Assembly: GCA_021780625.1 (NCBI GenBank)
Contig: JAJXYI010000132.1
Location: 1-51,655, forward strand
Direction of reading: 5' to 3'
Source: a bacterium
Lineage (GTDB): Bacteria > Verrucomicrobiota > Verrucomicrobiae > Opitutales > Opitutaceae
Length of the DNA stretch: 51,655 nt
Positions 38,498-47,679 of this stretch are shown in pieces. A model generated the notes under the pieces. The model searched no databases. It was not told where the DNA came from and was given only the letters and a program-made list of their open reading frames with translations. Both the position numbers and the translations under genes were made by a program. Position 1 is the first letter of the stretch. Each line of letters begins with the position of its first letter.

Positions 38498-39871
38498 TCA
38501 GCGGCCCTTGCCAAAGGTCATCACGTGGATTGTCTTGAGCACGATGGCGGCGTCGAGGGCGAATGAAAAATGCCGGATGTAATAGAGGTCATACTCAAGT
38601 TTGCGCAGGGTGTCCTCGATATTGGCGCCGTAGGGGTAGTTGACCTGAGCCCAGCCTGTGATCCCCGGCTTCACAAGGTGGCGGAAATAGTAACAGGGGA
38701 TCTGACGTTCGTAATCGGCCACGAGCCGGTCCCATTCGGCCCTTGGGCCGATGAGGCTCATGTCACCCTTGAGCACATTCCAGACCTGGGGAAGCTCGTC
38801 GATCCGGGTGTTGCGGAGAAAACGTCCCACACGGGTGATGCGGGAGTCCCCTACCTGCGTGTAGGGATTGGCCTCGCCCGATACCGGACGCATTGTGCGC
38901 AGCTTGCAGATCTGGAAGGGGACATGGTTCTTTCCAATCCGTGTCTGCCGGAAAAATACCGGCCCGCGATCCTCAAGCCAGATTGCGATGCCCCCGACGA
39001 TGATGAACGGCGCGAACACGACCATTCCGATGCAGGCCAGAACGATGTCGCTGATGCGCTTGATTCGGTCGAAGACCGGTTCACGGGCGATCTCGAAGCC
39101 CTCCTGGAAAAGCCAGGTGGGATTTAGCCGGTACAGGGGGATCTTCCGGAGATAAACCTGGTAGAACAGTTCGAGGGTGTAAGTCGGCGTGCCGTTGAAA
39201 TAATATCGGATCAGCTGCTGCGAAACCTCGGGAGGCAGCTCTCGATTGCTCTCGCGCAGCACGATCGCCTCCGCCTCGAGCGACCCGGAGGCCATCTGAC
39301 GCAGGGCTTCCTCCAGCGTGATGACCGGCGTGCCGTCGTCGAAGGGGCTTGGGTCGGACTGCTTCGTTGGAACGCAGAATACCAGGGGCTGTGCAAGCGG
39401 CGAACGCCTGGCCTCGTCGCGGAAAACCAGGCAGCTGGCAATGTCTCCGACAAACACGATGCTCCTTGTCTTCTCGCGCAGGCTGTTCCGGTGGTAGATC
39501 AGGCGCCGGTAGATGAGCGAGACGGGGATGAACGTGACGAAGCTCAGGAGGATCACCAGCCTCGACGTCTGGAGGGGAAATGAATTGGTGATGACCGCGT
39601 AAGTGATGAGCAGCGTCCCGAGCATGGCCGCCAGCAGGGCAATCGTGTGCTGGCTCGCATAATCGAGGCTCATCATGTCTGTGCGTGGGCGGTAACCGTC
39701 GATCAGATACAGTGCCATCACGATGAACGACAGCGGCAGCAGCAGGACGGAGGTGGGATACAGCGAGAAGACGTCCACACCGCGCAGGTTTCCCATGACG
39801 TGGAACACGATGCCGACGAGGCAGGCATCGAGCACGAAGAGGAGCAGCGAGGTCTTCCGTTTGACGATCAT
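38498..39871 (-). CDS. Polyprenyl-phosphate glycosylphosphotransferase (WcaJ/PssY-like initiating enzyme)
   Basis: 457 aa. It transfers a sugar-1-phosphate from a UDP-sugar to undecaprenyl phosphate, the first step of repeat-unit assembly. Four N-terminal membrane helices fall near 8-28, 39-58, 71-92 and 105-122. A cytoplasmic CoA-binding-like region follows, then a re-entrant helix (SDIVLACIGMVVFAPFIIVGGIAI, about 290-315) and the catalytic core EDRGPVFFRQTRIGKNHVPF, FQICKLRTM, TRIDELPQVWNVLKGDMSLIGPR and HLVKPGITGWAQVNY. The start ATG at 39871 was chosen because the family begins a few residues before the first helix; upstream in-frame sequence lacks similarity. It is separated by 133 bp from the adjoining glycosyltransferase genes. 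Confidence 0.93.
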   Translation of the reverse strand: MIVKRKTSLLLFVLDACLVGIVFHVMGNLRGVDVFSLYPTSVLLLPLSFIVMALYLIDGYRPRTDMMSLDYASQHTIALLAAMLGTLLITYAVITNSFPLQTSRLVILLSFVTFIPVSLIYRRLIYHRNSLREKTRSIVFVGDIASCLVFRDEARRSPLAQPLVFCVPTKQSDPSPFDDGTPVITLEEALRQMASGSLEAEAIVLRESNRELPPEVSQQLIRYYFNGTPTYTLELFYQVYLRKIPLYRLNPTWLFQEGFEIAREPVFDRIKRISDIVLACIGMVVFAPFIIVGGIAIWLEDRGPVFFRQTRIGKNHVPFQICKLRTMRPVSGEANPYTQVGDSRITRVGRFLRNTRIDELPQVWNVLKGDMSLIGPRAEWDRLVADYERQIPCYYFRHLVKPGITGWAQVNYPYGANIEDTLRKLEYDLYYIRHFSFALDAAIVLKTIHVMTFGKGR

Positions 39872-40004
39872 CGGGGGATTCTGGGCGTGGAATGGGTGCC
39901 GGACCGGGGTCCGGGGGCGCTTGAGCTTGAAGCGGAGCGAAAGCGCTCGGCGAGTATTGGATGGAGCGGGACGGTGGCGCAAGCCCGCTTCCCGGTTTCC
40001 CGCC

Positions 40005-41129
40005 TCAGCGGGCAAGAAGGGCCGCGTAGTCGGCGAGATGATATTCCGATACACGCTCGCAATCGAATTCCCTGGCCTTGGCCGCGCCTGCGGCGGACAG
40101 GCGCTCAAGGGTGGCGGGGTCCGCGGCAATGCGGGAAAGAAGTGCGGCGAGTTCCTCCACGGCGGTCGGCGATCGATGGTTGAAGACGAGGCCCGTCGCG
40201 CCGTCGGTAAGGAAGTCCCTGAAACAATCGAGGGCGCTGACGACGGCCACCGCGCCGGTCGCCATCGCCTCAAGGGGCGCGACACCGAACGCCTCGCCCT
40301 GTTCGGCGATGCTGGGGTAGACGAAGATGTCGGACGACTGGAGGGCGAGCGCGAAGGAACGCCTCTCGAAAACGGGATCGCGGAACGAGACCGGGGCGGA
40401 TCCGGCCAGCACGCGCAGGCGTTCAAGATAGGCGGCGCCCCCGCCTCCCTGTTTGGCCTGCCACGCGCCCATGATGGTGAGCGTGGCCCCGGGGATTCCG
40501 GGGGCGATCCTGGCAAACGCCGCGATCAGCAGCTCCAGGCCTTTCTCGGGGTGGATCCTGCCGGCGTAGAGGAAGCGCGGGCGCGCGCCAAAGTGGCGTT
40601 CGACAGGAGTGAAGGCGTCGGTGTCGATGGGGTTTGGGATGACGTTGACCAGATCTTTCGACCAGGGGGCCTGGGCGACGATCGCGCGGGCGACCGCCTG
40701 GGAGACGGCGGTGATGCGGTCGACGCCGCGGTAAAGCTTGTATTGGCCCTTTGGATAACGATGGGCGGCCACGACGATCCTGGCGCCTCCCTGGCGACGG
40801 CGGCGGACGGCGAGCCAAGGAAGCCAGAAGGCGTTGAGCACCCAGATGTCGGCCTCGGGGAGTGCCCGGGCGGCCGCGAGCGAGTATGGCAGGTCCTTGA
40901 GGATATTGACATAGACGTTTTTGGTGCTTCTCGACCCACGGAGGCGCACGTGACACACGCCTTCCACGCTCTCCAGGCTCGGCGCGCCGCCGTGGCGCCT
41001 CGACAGCAGGGTGACTTCGTGGCCTCGCGCGGCGAAGCGTCGCGCAAGGTCTAGGGTCAGGCGTTCGACCGCGCCCGCCGGGCCCGGTGGGGGCGGAATG
41101 AAGGGGCCTGTGGCGATGGCGATCTTCAT
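40005..41129 (-). CDS. GT4-family glycosyltransferase
   Basis: 374 aa, two Rossmann domains (GT-B fold). It begins MKIAIATGPFIPPPPGPAGAVERL, with the Gly-rich loop of the acceptor domain. The donor-binding half has FLYAGRIHPEKGLELLI (about 190-206) and EQGEAFGVAPLEAMATGAVAVVS, with the family E-x7-E motif. The sugar and acceptor are unknown. The ATG overlaps the stop of the upstream glycosyltransferase gene (ATGA at 41126-41129), so it is translationally coupled. Confidence 0.9.
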   Translation of the reverse strand: MKIAIATGPFIPPPPGPAGAVERLTLDLARRFAARGHEVTLLSRRHGGAPSLESVEGVCHVRLRGSRSTKNVYVNILKDLPYSLAAARALPEADIWVLNAFWLPWLAVRRRRQGGARIVVAAHRYPKGQYKLYRGVDRITAVSQAVARAIVAQAPWSKDLVNVIPNPIDTDAFTPVERHFGARPRFLYAGRIHPEKGLELLIAAFARIAPGIPGATLTIMGAWQAKQGGGGAAYLERLRVLAGSAPVSFRDPVFERRSFALALQSSDIFVYPSIAEQGEAFGVAPLEAMATGAVAVVSALDCFRDFLTDGATGLVFNHRSPTAVEELAALLSRIAADPATLERLSAAGAAKAREFDCERVSEYHLADYAALLAR

Positions 41130-42346
41130 GACGCTTGGGGGCCGGAGGGCGGAGATGGGGGCCAGGCTTCCCAGAAATCCAGCGCGCGCCCGAGCCCGCG
41201 GTCTTTCGAGTGGAAACGGGTGGCGTTGTCCGCGAAACGCCTGCGTGCGGCCGGATCGCCCGCGAGGGCGAGAAGCGCCTTGGCGATTGCGTCGATCTGC
41301 GTCCGGTCGAACGCAAGCCCGAGTCCTTCGGCGGATACAAGCGTTCCGATTTCGGACGACAGGGGGCCGATGAAGAGCACGGGACGGCCCACGGCGGCGA
41401 TGCCGTAAAGCTTGCTGGGGAAAACCGCGGACTCGCAACCTTCCTTGAGAGTGACGAGGTGCAGGTCGGCTGCTGACAGGGAAATGGGAAGGGTGCTTCG
41501 GGGCTGTGCCGGCAAAAAGCGGATATTTGCCAGGGTCAAACGTCGTGCCTGTTCCTCGAGCTTGGCTCGGGCCGCGCCGCCACCGACAAAGACGAACAGG
41601 ATGCCGGACTCGTCGCGAAGACGCTCGGCGAGTCGGATCACCGGCTCCAGATCATGCACGCGGCCGATGTTGCCGCTGTACATGACGAGCAACTCGGATC
41701 CGATCCCCCACGAGGATCGGAAGGCCCGGGCAGATTCGGGGGAAGCTTCGGCGAGCCCGGCGGGAGCCCAATTGGGCAGGATCCCGATTTGGGCGGCGGG
41801 CAGGCCGCGTTGCCGGACCAGAGATGCCATGTCGCTTCCTAGCACCACGCAGCCCGCGCTGTGCCTCCAGGCGTAATCGCGCGGGGTTCGCAGAAGACCG
41901 AGCAGGCGCGCCGCGAGTGGATGGGGCGACAAGCGCATGGCAATCTCGGGATAAATATCCTGAGCGTAGTGAATGAGGGTCGCGGAGCGCAGGCGTGCGA
42001 CGGGCCAGATCGCGAGTCCCGTAACCGGAGGATCCGAGAGCACGACGAGCGTCTCACGGTACTGGAGGACGGCGAGCAGGCGCAGTTGGAGGAGCAGGTG
42101 GAAGACCGCGAAATCGAAGAGCCTGAGGATAACGTGATGACGCCCCAGCCTCGGGCAGGACAGGCGGATGATCCGGACTCCATTGCGGATTTCCTCGCGC
42201 GGAAAGGTCCGGCCTGGAGGCGCACTGGCAATCACGGTGACGCGATGCCCCCGGCCTGCGAGACCTTCGGCCAGATCGCCGAGCAGCTGTGCGGTGGCAG
42301 GCTCTTCGGGCCAGTAGAAGCGGTTGACGAAGAGGAAGGAGCGCAT
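41126..42346 (-). CDS. Glycosyltransferase, WcaI/WbuB-like GT4
   Basis: 406 aa. It begins MRSFLFVNRFYWPEEPATAQLLGDLAEGL, the typical WbuB/WcaI start with a Tyr-Trp-Pro-Glu motif. The middle (LIHYAQDIYPEIAMRL) and the donor domain (MYSGNIGRVHDLEPVIRLAERL; then ESAVFPSKLYGIAAVGRPVLFIG) also match that subgroup, in which Lys-Leu-Tyr replaces the usual E-x7-E. The likely role is adding a deoxy- or amino-sugar; this is inference from relatives only. 18 bp downstream of the GT2 gene and overlapping the next gene by 4 bp. Confidence 0.9.
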   Translation of the reverse strand: MRSFLFVNRFYWPEEPATAQLLGDLAEGLAGRGHRVTVIASAPPGRTFPREEIRNGVRIIRLSCPRLGRHHVILRLFDFAVFHLLLQLRLLAVLQYRETLVVLSDPPVTGLAIWPVARLRSATLIHYAQDIYPEIAMRLSPHPLAARLLGLLRTPRDYAWRHSAGCVVLGSDMASLVRQRGLPAAQIGILPNWAPAGLAEASPESARAFRSSWGIGSELLVMYSGNIGRVHDLEPVIRLAERLRDESGILFVFVGGGAARAKLEEQARRLTLANIRFLPAQPRSTLPISLSAADLHLVTLKEGCESAVFPSKLYGIAAVGRPVLFIGPLSSEIGTLVSAEGLGLAFDRTQIDAIAKALLALAGDPAARRRFADNATRFHSKDRGLGRALDFWEAWPPSPPSGPQAS

Positions 42347-42364
42347 GACGTCTGTGGTGAGGCG

Positions 42365-43255
42365 TCAGCGGTCCGAGGACCGGGGGCGCTGCGTGCGTTC
42401 GAGTTCCCGACGTTTGGATGCATTCCAAAATTCGTAGATGCCCATCAGGCGGCAAAAAACGTAGCCGCGGTAGCCGTCGAGAAACCCGGCTCGGACGAAG
42501 TAGTGGTAGAGGAAACGCAGCGTAGGGCGGAATGGCAGACGGTGGGCGAGAGCCTTGAGACGGCGTTTGCGCGCGAGCACAGGGGCGAGGCGGACGGCCT
42601 CGGTTCGGGGGGCGTTGGCGAAATCGACCCGTGCCTCCCAATTGCTGTAGCGGTTGTGTTTTTCCACCCACACGTCGATGGACGGAAAGGCGTAGTGCTC
42701 CATCTCGTGCCGCAGCCAGCCCACGCGGCCGTCGAGCTCGACGTGCTCGTGCACCTCATTGTCACCGGATCCACTCTGATCGGCGCCGGGCAGCCTCTCG
42801 TAGCGGCCCTTCGAATGGCGGAAGAGGCGCAGATTCCAGGACGGGTAATAGCCGCAGTGGCGGAGCCAGCCGTCGAGGAACCAGAAGCGGCGGTTGACGT
42901 AATAGCCGTCGCACTCCGGTGCGGCGACCTTCTCGCGCAGCTCCTCGGCCAGTTCGGGCGTGATGCGCTCGTCAGCATCGAGAATGAAGACCCATTCGTG
43001 TCTCCAGGCGATGTTGGCCAGGGCCCAGTTCTTCTTCTTGGGAAACCCGCCGTCCCAGCGGAAGTCGACCACGCGCGCGCCGAGGGCGGTCGCGAGATCG
43101 GGGGTTCCGTCGGTGCTCCCGGAGTCCACCACCACGATTTCGTCCGCGAATGACGCCGAGCGGATGCATGCCTCGATGTTCAGGCGCTCGTTTTTCGCCG
43201 GAATGAGGACTGAGAGCCGGCAGCGGCCCGCCGGCGGTTCAGTCGAGGGATGCAT
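42365..43255 (-). CDS. GT2-family glycosyltransferase (WaaE/LgtF-like)
   Basis: 296 aa. GT-A fold with LSVLIPAKNERLNIEACIRSA (about 14-34), EIVVVDSGSTDGTPDLA, and the metal-binding D-x-D motif in WVFILDADERI (about 90-100), then a Trp/Asp/Arg-rich region (EVHEHVELDGRVGWLRHEMEHYAF) characteristic of the beta-1,4-glucosyltransferase group of lipopolysaccharide core enzymes. The C-terminal part is amphipathic and may associate with the membrane. The first 17 bases overlap the end of the O-antigen-ligase-type gene. The sugar is uncertain. Confidence 0.92.
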   Translation of the reverse strand: MHPSTEPPAGRCRLSVLIPAKNERLNIEACIRSASFADEIVVVDSGSTDGTPDLATALGARVVDFRWDGGFPKKKNWALANIAWRHEWVFILDADERITPELAEELREKVAAPECDGYYVNRRFWFLDGWLRHCGYYPSWNLRLFRHSKGRYERLPGADQSGSGDNEVHEHVELDGRVGWLRHEMEHYAFPSIDVWVEKHNRYSNWEARVDFANAPRTEAVRLAPVLARKRRLKALAHRLPFRPTLRFLYHYFVRAGFLDGYRGYVFCRLMGIYEFWNASKRRELERTQRPRSSDR

Positions 43256-44696
43256 AGGCCACGGCCGAAAAAAGACTCACCCACCAGACGATGACTACGG
43301 CGAAATCGCCCAGGGGAAACTCGACCCAGGCGTACAGCAGGATGATGGCGCATCCGGCCAGCAAATACCTGGAGATAAGGCTCCTGGCTCCGCCGCGAAT
43401 AAGGGAAAACAGGGGCAGCAGGCCGCACAATCCGATGAGCGCGCTGCCGACGAGGCCGAGTTCTGCGAAGGCCTGAAGCCAGTCGGAATGCGCGTCGGCG
43501 TAGAAGATGGGGAGATTGTCGCTCCTTGGGACGGCGGTGTTGTAACGGTAGAAGATCGTTGGATACGACCCCATGCCCCAGCCGTAGATCGGCTGGGCCT
43601 TCGCCATCGCGAGGGTGTCGCGGTACAGGGCGATGCGGGAGCCTATCGTTCCGTGCCGTTCCATGGTGGTGACCTGGGACTTGGTGAGCTCCCAGCGCAT
43701 CCTGATCACCGGGTTGGCGAGCCAGAGGATGGCGGCGGCCCCGAGCACGAGGATCGCGCCGATGCCGGCCAGGGGCAGGGCAGGCGACTCATTGTTGCCC
43801 CGGCGGCTTCGAATCGCCCGAAGTGCCCCGTGAATGAACGCGAGCCCAAGCAGGCCGACGAGCAGGAGCGTGGACGAACGGGAGGAGCTGAGGGGGATGG
43901 TGGCCGAAAGCAGGAGGATTCCCACGGCTCCCACGAAGGCGGGCGAGTGCCAGACATCGCGGTACTCGCGGTCGCCGCGGCGCAGGTAGTGCCAGAAAAG
44001 CCCGAGTGCGGCCGCCGTCGAGAGAAGGATGTAGGCGCCCCAGTGATTGTGGTAGATGAACGTGGAGAAGAAAGACGGGTTGGGCGAATGCACGAGGCCG
44101 AAAAACAGCCCCTTTGCGCCTGCGAGCTTTTGAAGCGTGCCAAAGACGGCCAGGGCCGTCGCATTTCCGCACAGCACGAGAAGCAGGCCGCGCAGGGCCC
44201 GGCGCCGGCGCACGACGACGGCGAGGTTGAAGGCGCTGAGGAAGGCGGTGTCGAACGCCCATAGCGCCCAGGCTGCGAGGCGGGGCCGCGCGGTGCTTGG
44301 AAGCCAGTGCGTGTAGGTGCCTGTCAGCAGCATCTTTTCCGATCCGTTGAGGATCTCAGTCTGGCTCGGATTGAACAGACCGATGACGACGTAGGCGTTG
44401 AACAGGAGGAAGGGAATGAGCCAGAGATACCGGCGCTTCGAGGGCGGGCGCGGACCCTGGTGGACGTGGCGCAGGGCCAGGAGGGTGATGATGACCGAGA
44501 GGCTGCCCCAGGCCAGCAGGGGCGGACGGACGTTCAGATCGTTGCCTCCAAAGGCCCAGGTGGCCGCCACCACGAAGACACCCACGTGGATGAGCGTGGC
44601 GATTTCGAGCGGCGCGAGCGGATCGCCGCTGGTCCGGCGGGCGGACTGTCGCGGGCTGTATTTGGAGGAATTGGGCACGGTGGGCTGTGAGTCCAT
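43239..44696 (-). CDS. O-antigen ligase family (Wzy_C) membrane protein
   Basis: 485 aa with about 11 hydrophobic helices (for instance near 33-52, 60-75, 92-108, 142-162, 169-186, 219-240, 255-278, 285-300, 324-342, 433-450 and 459-480). The long periplasmic loop holds YGWGMGSYPTIFYR and HSDWLQAFAELGLVG, the family hallmark in which the His and the Glu are conserved (H-N/S-x-x-L-Q-x-x-x-E-x-G-x-x-G). Members ligate or polymerise lipid-linked glycans. Start at 44696 (MDSQPTVPNSS), chosen over an in-frame extension that runs into intergenic sequence. Overlaps the GT2 gene by 17 bp. Confidence 0.88.
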   Translation of the reverse strand: MDSQPTVPNSSKYSPRQSARRTSGDPLAPLEIATLIHVGVFVVAATWAFGGNDLNVRPPLLAWGSLSVIITLLALRHVHQGPRPPSKRRYLWLIPFLLFNAYVVIGLFNPSQTEILNGSEKMLLTGTYTHWLPSTARPRLAAWALWAFDTAFLSAFNLAVVVRRRRALRGLLLVLCGNATALAVFGTLQKLAGAKGLFFGLVHSPNPSFFSTFIYHNHWGAYILLSTAAALGLFWHYLRRGDREYRDVWHSPAFVGAVGILLLSATIPLSSSRSSTLLLVGLLGLAFIHGALRAIRSRRGNNESPALPLAGIGAILVLGAAAILWLANPVIRMRWELTKSQVTTMERHGTIGSRIALYRDTLAMAKAQPIYGWGMGSYPTIFYRYNTAVPRSDNLPIFYADAHSDWLQAFAELGLVGSALIGLCGLLPLFSLIRGGARSLISRYLLAGCAIILLYAWVEFPLGDFAVVIVWWVSLFSAVAYASLD

Positions 44697-44727
44697 CGAA
44701 AGAGAGGCGAAAGGGGGCCCGGGGGCG

Positions 44728-45846
44728 TCAGCGCTGCAGGCCCGCGTAGAATGCGGCGAGGGCCGCTGCGGTGCGATCCCACGAATACTCGCGAGCGGCC
44801 CAGGAGCGGGCGGATCCACCCCGTTCACGGAGCGTCTCCTCGCCGAGGGCGAGCGAAGCCAGCAAGGCGTCCCTGTACTGCTCCCACGGTCCGCACCAGC
44901 CATAGTCGGTATCGTTGATCGCGCGCCAGGGCGTGGTATCGGTCACCAGCACCGGAAGGCCCCATGCGAGCGCCTCGGCGACGACCATGCCGAAATTTTC
45001 CGAGTGGGAGGGCAGCAGAAACAGACTCGCCGCCGGGTAGGGTGGCGGAGCCTCGGAGCCGTCGAAGACCTGGATGCGGTCGCCCGCTGAATTCTGGAGC
45101 ACATAACCGCGAAGCTGCTCGACGCTGTATTCCTGCGGAATGCCGACGAGCATCAACAGCCAGCGCTTCGGGGCGTGTTTGACCCAGATGTCGATCAGAT
45201 CGAGCACGCGCTTCTTGTGATGAAATCGGGAGTAAAAAAGGGCAGTGGGCCTTCCGAAGGCCTCGGGGCAGTTCTCCTTCCAGTAGGCGGACGCCGACGA
45301 AATCTGTGAGGCCGTCGGCGGCTCGACGCCGTTTGCCGCGAGGCAGACAGGTTGGGAGTATCCGAGATACCCGATGTCGTCGGCCTCGATCTGGCTGGTG
45401 GCGTGCCAGCCACTGGCGCTGCGAAGCGCTCCGGGGTGAATGAGCTTGGTCGCCAGGTTCTTTTTCCAGCGATGATGGTTCCAGGCCCAGCGGTTTAACA
45501 TGCCCCGGGGTGAGATCACGTGGGGCACCCCGAGCTGAGCCGCCCGTTGGGCGGCGTAGTGCGTCGTCCTCAACCAGAGCCCGTGGGAATGGATGATGTC
45601 ATAACGCTGGGTAGCCAGATGTCGGCGAAGTGCGGAGGATGCGCAGGCCACGTCCGGAAACGTGCGGGCAAAGGTCTTCACCTGCAGGCCGCTTGCTTGC
45701 GTCTGTTCCGTGCCGGATTTGGGGTCGGTCGTCAGCAATTCAACCTCGTGCCCGAGGCGGGCGAGGGCGGCGGCGAGTCTTGGCACTGAAACGCTCGGGC
45801 CTCCATGGCGGGCTTCTAGGCTGGGAACAATCTGGGCGATTCTCAT
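44728..45846 (-). CDS. GT4-family glycosyltransferase
   Basis: 372 aa, GT-B fold. It begins MRIAQIVPSLEARHGGPSVSV with the Gly-Gly-Pro acceptor loop, then YDIIHSHGLWLRTTHYAA (DxxHxHG, typical of this family). The donor domain has FYSRFHHKKRVLDLIDIW (R-x-H-x-K-K) and HSENFGMVVAEALAWGLPVLVTD with the E-x7-E motif. The donor and acceptor are unknown. Its ATG shares a base with the stop of the preceding acetyltransferase gene (TGATG at 45844-45848), so the two are coupled. Confidence 0.92.
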   Translation of the reverse strand: MRIAQIVPSLEARHGGPSVSVPRLAAALARLGHEVELLTTDPKSGTEQTQASGLQVKTFARTFPDVACASSALRRHLATQRYDIIHSHGLWLRTTHYAAQRAAQLGVPHVISPRGMLNRWAWNHHRWKKNLATKLIHPGALRSASGWHATSQIEADDIGYLGYSQPVCLAANGVEPPTASQISSASAYWKENCPEAFGRPTALFYSRFHHKKRVLDLIDIWVKHAPKRWLLMLVGIPQEYSVEQLRGYVLQNSAGDRIQVFDGSEAPPPYPAASLFLLPSHSENFGMVVAEALAWGLPVLVTDTTPWRAINDTDYGWCGPWEQYRDALLASLALGEETLRERGGSARSWAAREYSWDRTAAALAAFYAGLQR

Positions 45847-46418
45847 CAAGGAGTGGGGTGGGGGCGCGGTTTGATGGGGCGACAGGGATGACCGACGCAA
45901 ATTGTCGACGGAGGCAGGTCTGACACCACGACCGAACGGGCTCCGACTACGCACAATTCGCCGATCTTCACCCCGGAACCGACGAAGGAATCCGCCCCAA
46001 GCCATGCATTCTCACCGATCTCGATCGGTGCGGTGGTCAGGGGCATGCTCCAGCGGCGAAAGTCGTGGGAGCCGGAACACAGATGGCAGTTCTGACTGAC
46101 GTTGGCTCCCCGGAGCAGGGAGATCGGGCCGAGGTTGTAAACGGTCACGTTCGGGCCGAGCATCGAGCGGGGCTCGAGCCTGAGCCGCCACGGAAAGGTA
46201 ATCCGCACCGTGGGGAAGATGACAACCTGGGCTGGCTGGGGAATGTTTGCCCCGAACCCACGGAGCAGCCACGCCCTCCAGCGGTGACAGGGCCTCGGAC
46301 TCCAGCGAAAAAGGGTGGCCTGGATGAAACCCCAGGCGAGCCGAGCCACGACCTCTCCTTTCGGATAAGGGGTGACGCAGCCTTGGGCCAAGTAAGGGGG
46401 GTCTTTTGACGCGTCCAT
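45846..46418 (-). CDS. WcaF-like hexapeptide-repeat acetyltransferase
   Basis: 190 aa. Left-handed beta-helix hexapeptide repeats from about residue 75 (SMLGPNVTVYNLGPISLLRGANV), with the catalytic His in LCSGSHDF, and ENAWLGADSFVGSGVKIGELCVVGARSVV, ending in a G-H-P tail (normally GNPA). It resembles WcaF (colanic-acid fucose O-acetyltransferase) and likely O-acetylates a sugar of the repeat unit using acetyl-CoA. It sits between two GT4 genes, 19 bp downstream of the one at 46438-47592 and overlapping the next gene by one base. Confidence 0.9.
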   Translation of the reverse strand: MDASKDPPYLAQGCVTPYPKGEVVARLAWGFIQATLFRWSPRPCHRWRAWLLRGFGANIPQPAQVVIFPTVRITFPWRLRLEPRSMLGPNVTVYNLGPISLLRGANVSQNCHLCSGSHDFRRWSMPLTTAPIEIGENAWLGADSFVGSGVKIGELCVVGARSVVVSDLPPSTICVGHPCRPIKPRPHPTP

Positions 46419-46437
46419 GGGAGGAGGGGCGGCCTAG

Positions 46438-47592
46438 TCACTGCCGGGCGACGGCGAGCGTGGCAAAGTCCGCAAGGAGGCGGGAAGCCAAAAGTGAACA
46501 ATCGTAACGATACACGGATTGCCGGGCAGCCTCGGAAAGGCGGTGGCGCAGGGGTTGGTCGCAGATCAGGCGCTCGAAAATGCGCGCAAGGCGTTCGGGG
46601 GCGTCGGCTGCGCGGGGATCGAAGACCTCGCCGTTCGTCCCGTTCTCGATGAAGTCGTCGAAGAACGCCAGGTCGGAGACAACCGGGACCGCGCCGGATG
46701 CCATGGCTTCCACCACGGCGACCGAGAAGATCTCCTTGTGCCGCTGGAGACTCGGATGACAGAAGACGTCGATTTCGTAGTAGGAAGCGACGAGGCGCTC
46801 GATCGTGCGCGGCGGCGGTCTCAAGACGAAGCGCTCGGGGCCGATTAAATTGACGAGACGCCGTTCCACTGAGGTGGCATAGGGTTCGCTCGCGCTCCCC
46901 ATGGACGAGTCGCGCGCCTTGCTGAATACGACCCGCCAGGGGACGGGCAACTCCATGCGATGGAGCTGCTCGATGGAGGCCACGAGCACCTCCACTCCCT
47001 TATCGGGATGGAGGCGCCCGATAAAGCCGAGAGTGACCGGATCCTCGGCATCTATCTCGGGTTTAGCCTTCGACAGGGTGTTCCAGTCGATGGGATAGCC
47101 GATGACCTGGATCTTGGGTTCGAGCCGGGGCGTTCTGCGGGCGATTGATTTTTTTACTGGCGTACTGATGGCCAGGATACTGTCGACATGCTTGAGGAGT
47201 GCGAAACGCTTCCGAGACAGGCCGGCAGGCGCAACCACGATCCGCCCAAAGCGCCCATGGTGGAGCCCCAGTCTCATCGGGACAAAGAGGCCTCCGACCG
47301 TCACGGTGATGTCGGAAGCAGGAATCGCGGGAATGACGCGGCAGGACCACCTGAAATCGCGCCAGGCGCTCTTCAGCGAACGCCAGGAGCGATCGTAGCC
47401 CGGCACGCGGATGTGGCGGACGCCGCCGCGCAGCTCCTGCGACGGAGTGCCCGGCCAGTGGCGTGAGATGATCGTGACCTCATGACCCTGGCGTGCGAAC
47501 TCCATCGAGAGAAGATGCCAGGAACGCGAAGCCGCGTCGCCGGAATCCGGCGGCATCAGCTGGGCGTATCCCATGACGATCGTAATCTTCAT
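46438..47592 (-). CDS. GT4-family glycosyltransferase
   Basis: 384 aa. The N-terminal domain begins MKITIVMGYAQLMPPDSGDAASRSWHL, with a Ser-Gly-Asp-Ala loop and RQGHEVTIISR. The donor domain has LGFIGRLHPDKGVEVLVA (about 200-217) and HKEIFSVAVVEAMASGAVPVVSD with the E-x7-E pair. The ATG at 47592 was chosen because the family begins MKI; 13 upstream codons in frame are not conserved. It is 87 bp downstream of the neighbouring GT gene. Substrate unknown. Confidence 0.9.
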   Translation of the reverse strand: MKITIVMGYAQLMPPDSGDAASRSWHLLSMEFARQGHEVTIISRHWPGTPSQELRGGVRHIRVPGYDRSWRSLKSAWRDFRWSCRVIPAIPASDITVTVGGLFVPMRLGLHHGRFGRIVVAPAGLSRKRFALLKHVDSILAISTPVKKSIARRTPRLEPKIQVIGYPIDWNTLSKAKPEIDAEDPVTLGFIGRLHPDKGVEVLVASIEQLHRMELPVPWRVVFSKARDSSMGSASEPYATSVERRLVNLIGPERFVLRPPPRTIERLVASYYEIDVFCHPSLQRHKEIFSVAVVEAMASGAVPVVSDLAFFDDFIENGTNGEVFDPRAADAPERLARIFERLICDQPLRHRLSEAARQSVYRYDCSLLASRLLADFATLAVARQ

Positions 47593-47679
47593 TCGGTCAG
47601 CGATACCAGAGGGGATCCACGAACCGGTCAACGCAGGGGTCCGGGTGGACTTCGGATATGGCTCGGTTGGTGGGCCGTG